DNA of 64,000 bases from Gilvimarinus xylanilyticus (GCF_024195295.1 NZ_JAMFTH010000006.1:152522-216521); one strand, 5' to 3'; counted from the first letter of the stretch, positions 37,132 to 49,432 are shown. The notes: generated from the sequence alone by a model not told the origin. Made by a program: numbers and translations.

Positions 37132-40100
37132 ATGACCACTGGTCTGTACAGTTTGGACGAGTTTAAAGACAATTGCGGCTTCGGTCTGATTGCCCATTTA
37201 AAGGGTAAGACCAGCCACCGTCTGCTCGAGACAGCCATTGAATCCCTGACGTGTATGACGCACCGGGGCGGTATTGCCGCCGATGGCAAAACCGGCGACG
37301 GCTGTGGTCTGCTGTTGCAAAAGCCAGATAGCTTCCTGCGTACCGTAGCGGCAGAAGCCGGCTGTAAGCCTTTGGGTGAGTCCTACGGTGTCGGCGCTGT
37401 GATGCTGAGCCGCAATGTGGAAAAAGCCGACCACGCGCGTCAGGTGCTAGAAGATTGCCTGCGCGGTGAGGGTTTGAAACCCGCCGGCTGGCGCGAGCTG
37501 CCCGTGGACTCCAGCTGCTTGGGGCCCATTGCGTTGGAATCGCTGCCACTGTTTAGCCATGTATTTGTCAACGCCGACGACGATATTAGCAATGAAGTAT
37601 TCAGTGCCAAGCTGCTGATGGCCCGTCGCCGCGCCGAGCTGGTGTTAAAAGATGATCCTTCCTTTTACATCGCCAGCTTAAGCACCAGCATCCTCTCTTA
37701 TAAAGGGTTGATGATGCCGGTGGACCTTCCCAAGTTTTTTGCCGATCTGGCCGATGAGCGTCTGGAAACCGCTATTTGCGTATTCCATCAGCGCTTCTCT
37801 ACCAACACCACGCCCCAGTGGCCGCTGGCTCAGCCTTTCCGGATGTTGGCCCACAATGGCGAAATTAACACTGTTATGGGTAACCGCAACTGGTCTGTGG
37901 CCCGTACCGATAAGTTCTCTACTCCGCTGCTGCCGGATATCGCCGAAGTGGCGCCTTTAGTCAATCGTACGGGGTCGGACTCATCCAGCCTAGATAATAT
38001 GCTGGAAGTGCTTTTGATTGGTGGCATGGAACTGCACCGCGCTGTGCGTATGTTGGTTCCGCCGGCATGGCAAAACGTCGAGCATATGGACTCCGATCTG
38101 CGCGCTTTTTACGAATACAACTCCATGCACGTTGAGCCCTGGGATGGCCCGGCGGGCTTGGTGATTACCGACGGCCGCTACGCGGTATGTACTCTGGATC
38201 GCAACGGTCTGCGCCCCTCGCGCTGGGTTATCACCAAAGACGATCTGATTACCGTGGCTTCAGAGGTGGGCGTATACGGCTACAAGCCCGAGGACGTTGT
38301 CGCCAAGGGCCGCTTGGGCCCCGGTCAGATCTTGTCCGTAGACACCGAAACCGGCGAGCTATTCCACACTGAAGATATCGATGCCCAGTTAAAGCAGGGC
38401 AAGCCTTATAAGCAGTGGCTGAAAGACAACGCCGTACGCATTGAGTCTACCCTCGAGACAGATGTGGCCGAGAACGGTTTGTCCGAGTCGGACATGAAAG
38501 CCTACATGAAGCAGTATCAGGTGACCTTTGAGGAGCGTGACCAGGTATTGCGTCCGCTGGCTGAAGGCGGTCAGGAGGCGGTGGGCTCCATGGGTGATGA
38601 TACCCCCATGGCCGTTTTGTCGAGCAAGCAGCGCTCGCTCTACGATTATTTCCGTCAGCAATTTGCCCAGGTTACCAACCCGCCCATCGATCCTCTGCGC
38701 GAAGCGATTGTGATGTCACTGGAGACTTGCGTGGGCCGCGAGCTTTCGGTGTACGAAGAAACCGAAGCCCACGCTAACCGCGTGATCCTCAGCTCACCCG
38801 TACTGTCGCCTGCCAAGTTTCGCGCTCTGACCAATCTGGGGCGTGCCGACTACAAGGCCGAGACCTTCTCGCTGGCCTATGACCCGCAGAAAACCGACTT
38901 AAAGCAAGCGGTGCTGGATTTGCGTGAGCGTGTCGCCGAGGCGGTACGCGGCGGTACCGTGCAGGTGGTGCTGAGCGATATGGGGCTGCAAAAAGGTCAG
39001 CTGCCTATCCACGCATTGCTCGCTACCGGTTCTGTGCACCATTATCTGACCCAGAAAGGCCTGCGCTGCGACGCCAATATTGTGGTCGAGACAGGCACCG
39101 CGCGCGACTCGCATCAGGTGGCCACCTTGATCGGTTACGGTGCGACGGCGGTTTATCCGTACCTTAGTTACTATGTGATGAACGACCTGATCAACAAAGG
39201 CGAGCTGCTGATTGATGTGGATCAGGCGTACAAAAATTACCGCAAGGGCTTGGATAAAGGGCTGTTGAAAATCCTCTCGAAAATGGGGATTTCTACCATC
39301 ACCTCCTACCGAGGTGCGCAACTGTTTGAAGCGGTCGGTTTGGCCGATGACGTGGTGGATATCTGCTTTACCGGTACCACTTCGCGCATCAAAGGCGCGC
39401 GTTTTGAAGATCTGGAAGCGGATCAAAAATCGCTGGCCAAAACCGCCTGGTTGGATCGCAAGCCCATTATTCAGGGCGGCTTGTTGAAATATGTCCACGG
39501 CCAGGAATACCACGCCTTTAACCCGGATGTGGTGCAAACTCTGCAGCAGGCGGTGCAAAGTGGCGACTGGAAAATCTGGCAGAAGTACTCGGATTTGGTG
39601 AATACTCGTCCGGTGGCGACACTGCGCGACTTGATTAAAGTGCGCGGCGGTGTCGGCGAGCCTATCTCGGTTGATGAGGTAGAGCCAGTCGAGGAAATTA
39701 TTAAGCGCTTTGACTCGGCGGGTATGTCCCTGGGGGCGCTGTCGCCCGAGGCTCACGAAGCCCTGGCCGAGGCGATGAACACTCTGGGTGGTCGCTCTAA
39801 CAGTGGTGAGGGCGGCGAAGACCCTGTGCGTTTTAACTCGCCCAAGGTCTCTAAAATTAAGCAGATCGCATCCGGTCGCTTTGGTGTGACTCCGCACTAT
39901 TTGGTCAATGCCGAAGTACTGCAAATTAAAGTGGCCCAGGGCGCCAAGCCCGGTGAGGGTGGCCAGCTGCCCGGCGGTAAAGTGAATGAACTGATCGCCC
40001 GGTTGCGCTATTCGGTTCCCGGCGTGACCTTGATTTCGCCGCCGCCGCACCACGATATTTACTCCATCGAAGATTTGGCTCAGCTGATCTACGATTTAAA

Positions 40101-41586
40101 ACAGGTTAACCCCAGTGCGCTGGTTTCGGTGAAGCTGGTATCGCGCCCAGGCGTTGGTACGATCGCCGCCGGTGTGGCAAAAGCCTATGCGGATCTGATT
40201 ACTATCTCCGGGTACGATGGCGGCACCGCGGCCAGCCCGCTTACCTCGATTCGCTACGCGGGTTCGCCCTGGGAACTCGGCCTTTCCGAGACCCATCAAA
40301 CCCTGCGCGCCAACGACCTGCGCGATAAAGTGCGGGTACAAACCGACGGCGGTTTAAAGACCGGCCTGGACGTGATCAAAGCGGCCATGCTGGGCGCCGA
40401 AAGCTTTGGCTTTGGTACCGCACCGATGGTGGCCCTGGGTTGCAAATACCTGCGTATTTGCCACTTGAATAACTGCGCCACCGGTGTTGCGACTCAGAAT
40501 GATAAGCTGCGCCGCGATCACTACATCGGCACCGTGGAAATGGCGAAAAACTTTTTCCGCTTTGTCGCCGAAGAGGCCCGCCTGTTGATGGCCGACCTGG
40601 GTGTGCGCAGCCTGGCCGAGCTGGTAGGGCGCGTGGATTTGCTGGAGCTGACCGAAGGCAAGACCGACAAGCAGAAACAATTGGATCTGGCGCCCGTGGT
40701 GCATACCGATTCGTTCCTGGCAACCAAGCCGCAGTTGTGTGCAGTAGAGCGCAATGTGCCTTTCGATAAGGGTGAGCTGGCCGAGGCCATGGTGCGCGAA
40801 GTATTGCCCACCATTGAAGCCAAATCCGGCGGCGAATTCAGCTTCCACCTGACTAACTGCGATCGCTCTATTGGGGCGCGCATTAGCGGTGAAATTGCCA
40901 AGCGCTACGGCAACCAGGGTATGGCCGACAAACCCCTTAAACTGAACCTGACCGGTATTGCCGGACAGAGCTTTGGGGTTTGGAATGCGGGCGGTTTGGA
41001 GATGTACCTGGAAGGCGACGCCAACGACTATGTGGGCAAAGGCATGGCCGGCGGTAAGATTGTTATTCGTCCGCCCCAGGGTTCTGAGTTCGACTCCAAC
41101 AAAACCAGCATTATGGGTAACACCTGCCTGTACGGCGCTACCGGCGGTAAATTATTTGCCGCTGGTACCGCGGGCGAGCGCTGCGGGGTGCGTAACTCCG
41201 GTGCTCATGTCGTGGTAGAAGGCGCAGGCGATCACTGTTGTGAATACATGACGGGCGGTGTGGTAACTGTGCTGGGTGATACCGGGGTAAACTTCGGTGC
41301 GGGCATGACCGGTGGTTTTGCCTATGTGCTGGACGAAAACAACGGTTTTGTGGATCGCTACAACCACGAGCTAGTGGAAATTCACCGCGTGGATACCGAA
41401 AGCCTGGAGGCGCATCGCAATCATCTGCGCAGCGTGATCGAAGAGTTTACCCGCGAGACTGAAAGCGCCTGGGGTAAACACTTATTGGCTAACTTCGATG
41501 ATTACGTCGGTAAATTTTGGTTAGTCAAACCCAAGGCGGCGAGCATGAAAAGCTTGCTTGAAAGTATGAAAAACCGCGGCGAATAA
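37132..41586 (+). CDS. gltB: Glutamate synthase (NADPH) large subunit
   Basis: Makes two glutamates from glutamine and 2-oxoglutarate with GltD. The 1484-residue protein starts with a 14-residue propeptide before the Ntn nucleophile Cys15 ([13 protein letters not shown]). The class II amidotransferase domain extends to about 400, the central domain to about 780, then the FMN-binding (alpha/beta)8 domain with [12 protein letters not shown] and the 3Fe-4S cluster motif [12 protein letters not shown] near residue 1105, and the C-terminal beta-helix with the GGxxxVxG-type repeats. A terminator-bearing leader precedes it. gltD follows after 33 bases. Confidence 0.97.
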   Translation: MTTGLYSLDEFKDNCGFGLIAHLKGKTSHRLLETAIESLTCMTHRGGIAADGKTGDGCGLLLQKPDSFLRTVAAEAGCKPLGESYGVGAVMLSRNVEKADHARQVLEDCLRGEGLKPAGWRELPVDSSCLGPIALESLPLFSHVFVNADDDISNEVFSAKLLMARRRAELVLKDDPSFYIASLSTSILSYKGLMMPVDLPKFFADLADERLETAICVFHQRFSTNTTPQWPLAQPFRMLAHNGEINTVMGNRNWSVARTDKFSTPLLPDIAEVAPLVNRTGSDSSSLDNMLEVLLIGGMELHRAVRMLVPPAWQNVEHMDSDLRAFYEYNSMHVEPWDGPAGLVITDGRYAVCTLDRNGLRPSRWVITKDDLITVASEVGVYGYKPEDVVAKGRLGPGQILSVDTETGELFHTEDIDAQLKQGKPYKQWLKDNAVRIESTLETDVAENGLSESDMKAYMKQYQVTFEERDQVLRPLAEGGQEAVGSMGDDTPMAVLSSKQRSLYDYFRQQFAQVTNPPIDPLREAIVMSLETCVGRELSVYEETEAHANRVILSSPVLSPAKFRALTNLGRADYKAETFSLAYDPQKTDLKQAVLDLRERVAEAVRGGTVQVVLSDMGLQKGQLPIHALLATGSVHHYLTQKGLRCDANIVVETGTARDSHQVATLIGYGATAVYPYLSYYVMNDLINKGELLIDVDQAYKNYRKGLDKGLLKILSKMGISTITSYRGAQLFEAVGLADDVVDICFTGTTSRIKGARFEDLEADQKSLAKTAWLDRKPIIQGGLLKYVHGQEYHAFNPDVVQTLQQAVQSGDWKIWQKYSDLVNTRPVATLRDLIKVRGGVGEPISVDEVEPVEEIIKRFDSAGMSLGALSPEAHEALAEAMNTLGGRSNSGEGGEDPVRFNSPKVSKIKQIASGRFGVTPHYLVNAEVLQIKVAQGAKPGEGGQLPGGKVNELIARLRYSVPGVTLISPPPHHDIYSIEDLAQLIYDLKQVNPSALVSVKLVSRPGVGTIAAGVAKAYADLITISGYDGGTAASPLTSIRYAGSPWELGLSETHQTLRANDLRDKVRVQTDGGLKTGLDVIKAAMLGAESFGFGTAPMVALGCKYLRICHLNNCATGVATQNDKLRRDHYIGTVEMAKNFFRFVAEEARLLMADLGVRSLAELVGRVDLLELTEGKTDKQKQLDLAPVVHTDSFLATKPQLCAVERNVPFDKGELAEAMVREVLPTIEAKSGGEFSFHLTNCDRSIGARISGEIAKRYGNQGMADKPLKLNLTGIAGQSFGVWNAGGLEMYLEGDANDYVGKGMAGGKIVIRPPQGSEFDSNKTSIMGNTCLYGATGGKLFAAGTAGERCGVRNSGAHVVVEGAGDHCCEYMTGGVVTVLGDTGVNFGAGMTGGFAYVLDENNGFVDRYNHELVEIHRVDTESLEAHRNHLRSVIEEFTRETESAWGKHLLANFDDYVGKFWLVKPKAASMKSLLESMKNRGE

Positions 41587-43038
<1,452 letters not shown>

Positions 43039-43042
43039 TGAC

Positions 43043-43070
43043 AAAGCCGGTCAATTGACCGGCTTTTTTA
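43043..43070 (+). terminator. Intrinsic terminator after gltD
   Basis: AAAGCCGGTCAA and TTGACCGGCTTT form a perfect 12-bp inverted repeat with no extra loop bases, followed by a T run. It separates gltBD from hemE. Confidence 0.88.
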
Positions 43071-43102
43071 TGCCGCCCCCGACGTTTAAATAAGACAGAG
43101 CT

Positions 43103-44167
43103 ATGACTGAATTGAAAAACGACCGTTTCTTGCGCGCGCTGATGCGCCAGAGCGTGGATGTAACCCCCGTGTGGATGATGCGTCAGGCCGGACGCTATTT
43201 ACCTGAATACCGTGCCAGCCGCGAAAAAGCGGGCAACTTTATGGGGTTGTGTGGCAACCCCGAGGCGGCGTGCGAAGTGACACTGCAGCCGCTGGAACGC
43301 TACCCTTTGGATGCGGCCATTTTATTCTCGGATATTCTGACTATTCCCGATGCTATGGGCTTAGGCTTGTATTTCGAGCCAGGAGAAGGACCCAAATTTA
43401 AGAAAACGGTGCGCACCGAAGCGGATGTAGACGCCTTGAAAGTTATTAACCCGCGTCAGGATTTACCCTATGTGCTGGATGCCGTGTCACTGATACGCCG
43501 CGAGCTGAATGGTCGCGTGCCGCTAATCGGTTTTTCTGGCAGTCCCTGGACTCTGGCGACTTATATGATTGAAGGTGGCTCCAGCCGGGATTTTCGCCGC
43601 GCCAAGCAAATGCTTTATAACACCCCCGAGGTGATGCACCGTTTACTGGATACCTTGGCCGACTCGGTGATTGCCTATCTCAACGGCCAGATAGAAGCCG
43701 GTGCTCAGGCGGTGCAAATTTTTGATACTTGGGGCGGTGCGCTGGCCCACGACGCCTATGCTGAGTTCTCACTGCGCTATATGAAAAAAATCGTCGCCGG
43801 GCTGATTCGTGAGCGCGAAGGTCGTCGGGTGCCGGTCATTTTGTTTACTAAAGGTGGCGGCCAATGGCTGGAAGCTTTGGCCGATACCGGCGCGGATGCT
43901 TTGGGGCTGGATTGGACCACGGACATGGCCGAAGCACGTCGCCGGGTGGGTGATAGGGTCGCGTTGCAGGGCAATATGGACCCGACCATTTTGTACGCCA
44001 GCCCCGAGCGCATCCGCGAAGAGGTAGCGCGTATACTCGACTCATACGGTTCGGGCCCCGGGCATGTGTTTAACCTGGGCCATGGTATTACCCCCGAGGT
44101 AGACCCCGAGCATGCCGGTGCGTTTATCCGCGCGGTGCACCAGTTATCGGGTGCTTATCATACCTAA
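43103..44167 (+). CDS. hemE: Uroporphyrinogen decarboxylase
   Basis: Decarboxylates uroporphyrinogen III to coproporphyrinogen III in haem synthesis; cytoplasmic. The 354 residues match the family exactly. The N-terminal signature [16 protein letters not shown] carries substrate-binding Arg residues, the catalytic Asp lies in [13 protein letters not shown], and [17 protein letters not shown] is the second signature. The C-terminus has [20 protein letters not shown]. It follows gltD as in Pseudomonas but has its own upstream terminator boundary. Confidence 0.97.
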   Translation: MTELKNDRFLRALMRQSVDVTPVWMMRQAGRYLPEYRASREKAGNFMGLCGNPEAACEVTLQPLERYPLDAAILFSDILTIPDAMGLGLYFEPGEGPKFKKTVRTEADVDALKVINPRQDLPYVLDAVSLIRRELNGRVPLIGFSGSPWTLATYMIEGGSSRDFRRAKQMLYNTPEVMHRLLDTLADSVIAYLNGQIEAGAQAVQIFDTWGGALAHDAYAEFSLRYMKKIVAGLIREREGRRVPVILFTKGGGQWLEALADTGADALGLDWTTDMAEARRRVGDRVALQGNMDPTILYASPERIREEVARILDSYGSGPGHVFNLGHGITPEVDPEHAGAFIRAVHQLSGAYHT

Positions 44168-44268
44168 GTTGGCACCCATATGGTTATTGTTTAAACTGCT
44201 TGCCTCACTCTAAGTAAGCGTACCTAACGAGGATTGGTGGGTGACACGCTCATTCACGGAGATAATAC

Positions 44269-45645
44269 GTGGGCATTAAACAAGTCAAACTGAATGTAAA
44301 TGAGTTGACCATCGGGATGTTCGTCTCGGGTCTGGACAGGCCCTGGACGCAAACGCCGTTTCCTCTTCAAGGTTTCTACATTCGCGAAATTGACGAAATC
44401 AGACAGCTGAAAAGCCTCTGTAATCATGTCTATATCGACGTGGTGAAAGGTCGTGCCCCCGTCTCTAGTAATTTAAAATCGGCAAGCTTCACGGGCGGCG
44501 GTGGTGGCAAGTCGTCCTCACCGAGGCGCGCCGAAGATATCCCCGTTTCGGTTCCGGTTAAACCCATTACTGTTCGTCGCGACCAATACACCGAAGTAAA
44601 ACCCCTGGGCAAAGAAGTCAAAAAGGCCCGTCAGCTCCACCAAAAAGTCTATGCCGCCGTAGGGCAGGTGCTGCAGCAGTTGGATACGGAGCACTTTCAC
44701 GATTTACCGGTAGCTGAAACTCGTAAGCTGGCCAGCGATATGGTCGATAGCGTGGTGCGCAACCCCGACGCCTTTACCTGGCTTTCGCGGGTACAAGAGG
44801 CCGATGAATATACCTACAGTCACGCCTTGCGGGCGGCGGTTTGGGCTATTTTGTTTGGCCGCCATCTGGGATTGGCCAAGCGCGACTTGGATATTCTGGC
44901 AATGGGGGTGTTGCTCAAAGATGTCGGTAAAACCAAGTTGCCCGCCGAGCTGATCAGTAAATCCGAGTTTAGTGAGCAAGAGCACGAGGAGTACGAGAGC
45001 TTTGTCGATTTAGGCGTGCAAATTCTGCGCGAGGGCGGGGGAGTCGAGCCCCGGGTTATCAGCGTGGTCCGCACCCACTGTGAACGGCTAAACGGCAGCG
45101 GCTTCCCCCAGCACCTTGTGGGGGACAAAATCCCTCTGCTGGGTAAGATTGCCGGTATTGTTACCTTTTACGATACTGTGGTTACCCCCCGCACTGCCAA
45201 GGTGCCTATTGCCCCTTCCCGCGCAGTGGCGCGCTTGTACGAGCTTCGCAACACCCTCTTTCAGGAAGATCTGGTGGTGGAGTTTATTCGCGCCATTGGC
45301 TTATACCCCACGGGCACGCTGGTAGAGTTAAGCACCGGTGAGGTAGGCGTGGTGGTGGAGCAAAATTTTGCCCGCCGCCTTAAGCCCCGGGTAATGGTGG
45401 TGATGGACACCCTCAAAGAAAAGCTGGATAAACCCTATTTGCTGGATTTGGCTGAGGACGACAAGCGCAAACAAGCTTTGATCGACGCCGGTAAGCAGAG
45501 CCTGGAAGAGGCGCAAAAAGTTGAGATCGTGCGGGACTTGGAACCGGGTCGCTACGATGTGGATATCAATCAGGTACGCGATGATTATCTTTTTAACAGC
45601 GAGCGCAAAGGCTTGTTAAGCATCCTTGACCGGTTGCGCACCTAA
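44269..45645 (+). CDS. DUF3391/HD-GYP-domain protein with altered HD motif
   Basis: Predicted cyclic-di-GMP-related protein of 458 residues. DUF3391 fills about residues 3-130 and the HD-GYP domain about 140-330; a PilZ-like or SH3-like tail may follow (TGTLVELSTGEVGVVVEQ). The domain keeps His185, but the HD pair reads Lys217-Asp218 (LLKDVGK) and the later His-His-Glu reads His270-Cys271-Glu. Both changes affect metal ligands, so phosphodiesterase activity is doubtful; it could act as a binding or scaffolding protein. The start is GTG 44269 with GGAG seven bases before. A 101-base gap separates it from hemE. Confidence 0.85.
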   Translation: MGIKQVKLNVNELTIGMFVSGLDRPWTQTPFPLQGFYIREIDEIRQLKSLCNHVYIDVVKGRAPVSSNLKSASFTGGGGGKSSSPRRAEDIPVSVPVKPITVRRDQYTEVKPLGKEVKKARQLHQKVYAAVGQVLQQLDTEHFHDLPVAETRKLASDMVDSVVRNPDAFTWLSRVQEADEYTYSHALRAAVWAILFGRHLGLAKRDLDILAMGVLLKDVGKTKLPAELISKSEFSEQEHEEYESFVDLGVQILREGGGVEPRVISVVRTHCERLNGSGFPQHLVGDKIPLLGKIAGIVTFYDTVVTPRTAKVPIAPSRAVARLYELRNTLFQEDLVVEFIRAIGLYPTGTLVELSTGEVGVVVEQNFARRLKPRVMVVMDTLKEKLDKPYLLDLAEDDKRKQALIDAGKQSLEEAQKVEIVRDLEPGRYDVDINQVRDDYLFNSERKGLLSILDRLRT

Positions 45646-45679
45646 TCGAGCGCAACTTTAGTCGATAATTCCCCGTCGG

Positions 45680-46534
45680 TTAAAGCATTCGCCCCATCGC
45701 TTCGCCCATTCGCGTCGGGGTTGTCGCTCCAAAGCTGGGCGACCATTCCACCCGATCTTTGCCAAACAACACGATGGCAGTGGAGCCCAGTTTAAAGCGA
45801 CCCATCTCCGCGCCTTTATCCAGGTTAACTTCGGCGAGTGCCGAGCCGTAGTGGCTGGTGGTCACATGACGCCCGATAGGCGCTTGTTGGCCGCCCCAGA
45901 CGGTCTCAATACCGGCGACAATCACGGCGCCTACCAACACGACCGCCATGGGCCCGGCCTGAGTGTCAAACACGCAGACTACCCGCTCATTGCGCGCAAA
46001 TAAGCGCGGTACATGGCGCGCCGTCACTTCGTTTACGGAAAACAACTCGCCGGGCACCACCGTCATCTGCCGCAGCTGGCCGCCCAGGGGCATGTGCACC
46101 CGGTGGTAGTCCTTGGGCGACAAATACACAGTGGCGAAACTGCCGTCGTCGAACTGCCGAGCCAGGGCTTCGTCGCCGCCCAGCAATTCCAGGGCCGAGT
46201 ACATTTGCCCTTTAGCCTGAAAAATCCGCCCTTCGTTAATGCGGCCCAGTTGGCTGATGGCGCCGTCAGCAGGGCACACAATGGAGTCTGCAGCGCTGTC
46301 GATAGGGCGAGCGCCGGGCTTAAGAGCGCGGGTAAAAAAGTCGTTAAAATTCGCGTAATCACTTAACTCAGGGCGTTCCGCTTCACTCATATCCACTCCG
46401 TAGCGCTTGGCAAACCAGCTGATAAACCGATTCTTAACCGCAGGCTTGGTGCAGCTGGCAAGCTTGCCCGCCAGGCGCGAGATGCCGTGCTGAGGAATAA
46501 GGTGTTGTGAGGCAATAAACAACTTGTCTTTCAT
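45680..46534 (-). CDS. psd: Phosphatidylserine decarboxylase
   Basis: Inner-membrane, pyruvoyl-dependent enzyme that makes phosphatidylethanolamine. The proenzyme of 284 residues cleaves itself at the LGST motif (in GRFKLGSTAIVLFG, about residue 250), the Ser becoming the pyruvoyl group. Other motifs are FFTRALKPGARPID, VCPADGAISQLG, YLSPKDYHRVHMP with the catalytic His, and FARNERVVCVF. The frame is open 51 codons further upstream, but ATG 46534 (MKDKLFIASQHLIPQHG) aligns with the known E. coli N-terminus. Divergent from the hydrolase gene at 46646. Confidence 0.95.
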   Translation of the reverse strand: MKDKLFIASQHLIPQHGISRLAGKLASCTKPAVKNRFISWFAKRYGVDMSEAERPELSDYANFNDFFTRALKPGARPIDSAADSIVCPADGAISQLGRINEGRIFQAKGQMYSALELLGGDEALARQFDDGSFATVYLSPKDYHRVHMPLGGQLRQMTVVPGELFSVNEVTARHVPRLFARNERVVCVFDTQAGPMAVVLVGAVIVAGIETVWGGQQAPIGRHVTTSHYGSALAEVNLDKGAEMGRFKLGSTAIVLFGKDRVEWSPSFGATTPTRMGEAMGRML

Positions 46535-46645
46535 GGTCTGGTGAGTACTCCGCGAATTGATAGGCGCTATGCTACCAGAGTTTGCAGACTCGCCGCCCTG
46601 CGCGCTGATAAAATACCGGCTTTTATGCGTCGGAGGTCTACTGTT

Positions 46646-47293
46646 GTGCTGGGCTGGCAAATTAATCCCGTTACCCACTTCCAACAAAATTGCAGCTTAA
46701 TTTGGTGCCAGGCGACCGATCGCGCCGCATTGGTCGACCCCGGCGGTGATGCGGATAGGTTGCAGCGGGCTGTAGCCAACTCGGGTAAGCAGATTGAGAA
46801 AATCCTGCTCACTCACGGCCATATGGATCATGTGGGAGCCGCCACGGCTCTGGCAAAGATTTACGATGTGCCCATCATCGGTCCCCATCGCGAGGATCAG
46901 TTTTGGTTAGACGCTCTGGATCAACAGGCGCAGATGATGGGCTTTGCTCCCACCGATCCAGTCAAACCCGACCAGTGGCTGGAAGACGGTGACCGAATCA
47001 CCCTGGGAGAGTGCGAGCTAAAAGTGCTGCACTGCCCAGGGCATACGCCTGGGCATGTGGTGCTGGTGGATACCGTCACCCGAATTGCCTTTGTCGGCGA
47101 TGTGTTGTTTAAAGGCTCGGTGGGACGATCGGATTTTCCCCGCGGCGATCAAGCCGCCCTGGTGAACTCTATTGTCAGCAAACTCTGGCCGCTGGGCGAT
47201 GACATCGCCTTTGTACCCGGTCACGGCCCTATGTCGACCTTTGCCGCCGAGCGCGCGACTAACCCCTTTGTGGCGGATAAGAACTTTGGCTGA
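46646..47293 (+). CDS. Metallo-beta-lactamase-fold hydrolase (glyoxalase II-like)
   Basis: Single-domain MBL-fold enzyme of 215 residues resembling YcbL-type glyoxalase II proteins. The zinc motif THGHMDHVGAA lies about residue 57, with further ligands in HCPGHTPGHVV and FVGDVLFKGSVGRSDFP. GTG 46646 is chosen because GGAGG ends nine bases before it; the frame extends upstream, but that sequence is arginine-rich and unlike the family. Its natural thioester substrate is unknown. The last codons overlap the likely TTG start of the next gene. Confidence 0.87.
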   Translation: MLGWQINPVTHFQQNCSLIWCQATDRAALVDPGGDADRLQRAVANSGKQIEKILLTHGHMDHVGAATALAKIYDVPIIGPHREDQFWLDALDQQAQMMGFAPTDPVKPDQWLEDGDRITLGECELKVLHCPGHTPGHVVLVDTVTRIAFVGDVLFKGSVGRSDFPRGDQAALVNSIVSKLWPLGDDIAFVPGHGPMSTFAAERATNPFVADKNFG

Positions 47294-47999
47294 GAATCTA
47301 CCCAATTTGGATATTCGCTACTCGCGGCGCCGTCGCACCATTGGCATAGAGGTGCGGGAAGGTCGAGTGGTGGTGAGAGCCCCCAGTGGCTTTCCCGCCG
47401 CCCAATTGCACCGTTTAGTGGCTCGCAAGGCCCGTTGGATTGATACCAAGCTGCGCCAGCAGCAAGATCGAATGCGCGAGCGCCCGCAATACAGTTACCG
47501 CGAGGGTGAGCGTTTTCCGTACCTGGGGCAAACCTACCCGCTAACGGTGGTTCGTGGTCCTCGGGCCGATTGCGACCTAAAGGACGGCGAGCTGCGAGTG
47601 AGCCTGGGCCCGCGCAGTCGTCAGAGCCCGGAAATGCAAATCTATAACACCCTTAAAAGCTGGTATCGGCGCCAGGCCGGGGTTTTGTTAAGCCGGAAAA
47701 CCCAAGAGTTATGCCGTCAACACGGTTTAAAAATGGGCAAAGTAACCGTGCGTGCAACCCGATCGAAGTGGGGGCATTGCACAAATCGCGGCGACATTCA
47801 GTACAACTGGCAAATTCTGCTGGCCCCCGAGCCGGTGGTGGATTATCTTGTAGCCCACGAGGTCAGCCACCTGGTGCATCACAACCATAGTCCGGCTTTC
47901 TGGCGGCATGTAGAACGTTTGTTTCCGGGGCATAAGCCCCACCGGCAGTGGCTAAAAGAGCAGGGTCATACTCTGATACTGCCCGGCAACGAGAGGTAA
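47286..47999 (+). CDS. YgjP-like metallopeptidase-domain protein (DUF45)
   Basis: Protein of 237 residues with the zinc-peptidase motif HEVSHLVHHNHSPAFW near the C-terminus (HExxH plus a downstream His), as in the YgjP/WLM-related DUF45 family. The N-terminal part (DIRYSRRRRTIGIEVREGRVVVRAPSG) and KWGHCTNRGDIQYNWQILLAP are family hallmarks. The start is uncertain: TTG 47286 inside the end of the preceding gene gives the family's usual N-terminus; the frame itself is open further upstream. Substrate unknown. Confidence 0.82.
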   Translation: MAENLPNLDIRYSRRRRTIGIEVREGRVVVRAPSGFPAAQLHRLVARKARWIDTKLRQQQDRMRERPQYSYREGERFPYLGQTYPLTVVRGPRADCDLKDGELRVSLGPRSRQSPEMQIYNTLKSWYRRQAGVLLSRKTQELCRQHGLKMGKVTVRATRSKWGHCTNRGDIQYNWQILLAPEPVVDYLVAHEVSHLVHHNHSPAFWRHVERLFPGHKPHRQWLKEQGHTLILPGNER

Positions 48000-48003
48000 T
48001 AAC

Positions 48004-48366
48004 ATGGAACCTGACAGCAGTGATTGGGAAGCCAATTTAGATCGGTTTGTAATCGAGGGCCTGAATACTGGCTGTGTCTGGGGGCTTGAGGGCCCGGACG
48101 GCTGGGCGCTATGCGATTCGGAAAAATACGATGAAACGGATGTGATGCCCCTGTGGTCGGCGCGTGAGCTGGCTATGCACCACTGCGTGGAAGAGTGGTC
48201 CGACTACCAGCCGGTGGCCATTGCAGTGGCCGAGCTGCTGGAGGACTGGCTGCCCGGCATGCACGACGACGTATTGTTAGTGGGCGTGAACTGGAACCAC
48301 GAGCTCCAGGGCGAGGAATGGGAGCCGCTGGATTTGCTGGCCGAATTTGAAGCCGAGCTGCGTTAA
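48004..48366 (+). CDS. DUF2750 family protein
   Basis: Small acidic cytoplasmic protein of 120 residues. The pattern RFVIEGLNTGCVWGLEG, DGWALCDSEKYDETDVMPLWSARELA and the closing VGVNWNHELQGEEWEPLDLLAEFE are typical of DUF2750, a family with no known activity. The ATG follows GAGAGG and lies four bases after the stop of the YgjP-like gene, so the two are probably co-transcribed. Confidence 0.82.
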   Translation: MEPDSSDWEANLDRFVIEGLNTGCVWGLEGPDGWALCDSEKYDETDVMPLWSARELAMHHCVEEWSDYQPVAIAVAELLEDWLPGMHDDVLLVGVNWNHELQGEEWEPLDLLAEFEAELR

Positions 48367-48385
48367 GCACAGCGCGGCTTGATGC

Positions 48386-48718
48386 TTAACCGCGCCGCGC
48401 GGCGAGTTCATCCACGCCGAATAAATACTCGTGCAGAATATCCACCTGGTTGTCGGCGACGTAGCGCTCCAGCAGTTCCAGCTGGGAAAAAGCTGGCGTA
48501 ATAACCGCCTCCGAGGCGTCAAGGTTTTCACCGCGGGCCATAACCACGACCTTGCGCGGGGCACCGTCGTCCTGAGGGGCTAACAACAGCTGCAGTACCT
48601 TGAATTTAAAATCAAGGCTGAAGCGCATTAGATTGGGGTAGATCGACTCCTGTCGGTTCGTAAAGCTTATTTCCCTGCTGCCTAAAAACTCCTGCGGAAA
48701 TACTGGCTGGTCAGGCAT
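48386..48718 (-). CDS. Hypothetical protein
   Basis: Unrecognised protein of 110 residues. ATG 48718 is preferred because a GAGAG element lies just upstream; the frame is open to 48799. It has no signal peptide or membrane helix. LMRFSLDFKFKVLQLLLAP and RKVVVMARGENLDASEAVITPAFSQLELLERYVADNQVDILHEY suggest a mixed alpha/beta fold with a helical end. It converges with the DUF2750 gene. Nothing in the neighbourhood indicates a function. Confidence 0.5.
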   Translation of the reverse strand: MPDQPVFPQEFLGSREISFTNRQESIYPNLMRFSLDFKFKVLQLLLAPQDDGAPRKVVVMARGENLDASEAVITPAFSQLELLERYVADNQVDILHEYLFGVDELAARRG

Positions 48719-48917
48719 ACATCTCTCTGCCGGCAAATTAATTTGATATTTTTGCAGATTAGAGCACAGTGGCGCTTGGCTATATGTGAGGTGCATCACA
48801 AAACCGCTTGGGGTGTGTGACAGAGTTTACCTATTGGCACCGTTTTTTGCTTGGGTCGTGATCTCGGCTCGGGTATTCTCAAGGCGTAATCCATAGGATT
48901 CTGAATAGGAGTCTGAT

Positions 48918-49409
48918 ATGAGAACCATCCCCGCTGCGGCCTTAGGGTGTTTGTTTGTCGCTCTGTCACTGCTAACAGCTTGTGCGACTATGATGCCGGG
49001 GTTTACCCAGCCCCAGGTCAAAGTGGCAGGATTGCGGTTACTGCCTGCCAGCGAGGGCGAGCTGGCGCCGAGATTGGGGGTTAATGTTATTGTGAGTAAC
49101 CCCAATGATGTGGATTTGTCTGTCACGGGGATGTCTTATAGCATAGCCCTCGATGGCTACAACCTTCTGTCGGGTGTTAAAGGCGACCTTCCAGCCTTTA
49201 AAGCGTTTAGTGAAACGCCGCTCGAGCTGACCTTGTCGGCGGACATGTTACAAATGCTTAAGCTTGTTCGCGCGCTCGCCGAGCGCCACCAGGGCAAACC
49301 GATAGAATACGAATTTAATGCGAAACTGAGTACGGGCCGGCTGCGCCCCGCGATTCATTTAAAAGAGTCGGGTCAGGTAACCTTTGATTCATTGAGTAAG
49401 GGCTCCTGA
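48918..49409 (+). CDS. LEA14-like (WHy domain) lipoprotein
   Basis: Lipoprotein of 163 residues. The signal ends with the lipobox LLTAC at about residue 22. The mature part is a LEA_2/WHy beta-sandwich with VKVAGLRLLPASEGELAPRLGVNVIVSNPNDVDLSVTGMSYSIALDGYNLLSG, the pattern shared with plant LEA14 proteins; bacterial versions are associated with desiccation or stress tolerance, though the role is not well defined. It sits 23 bases before parC. Confidence 0.85.
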   Translation: MRTIPAAALGCLFVALSLLTACATMMPGFTQPQVKVAGLRLLPASEGELAPRLGVNVIVSNPNDVDLSVTGMSYSIALDGYNLLSGVKGDLPAFKAFSETPLELTLSADMLQMLKLVRALAERHQGKPIEYEFNAKLSTGRLRPAIHLKESGQVTFDSLSKGS

Positions 49410-49432
49410 CGCGGCAGATAACAGGATAAAAC

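Noticed and set aside
38899..40053. 384-codon open frame on the minus strand
   Set aside because: It lies wholly opposite the conserved FMN domain of gltB; the translation has no family features and is an antisense shadow of GC-rich coding sequence.
46541..46645. Upstream extension of the metallo-hydrolase (35 codons)
   Set aside because: The extension is Arg-rich, overlaps the divergent psd promoter region, and a good ribosome site precedes GTG 46646.
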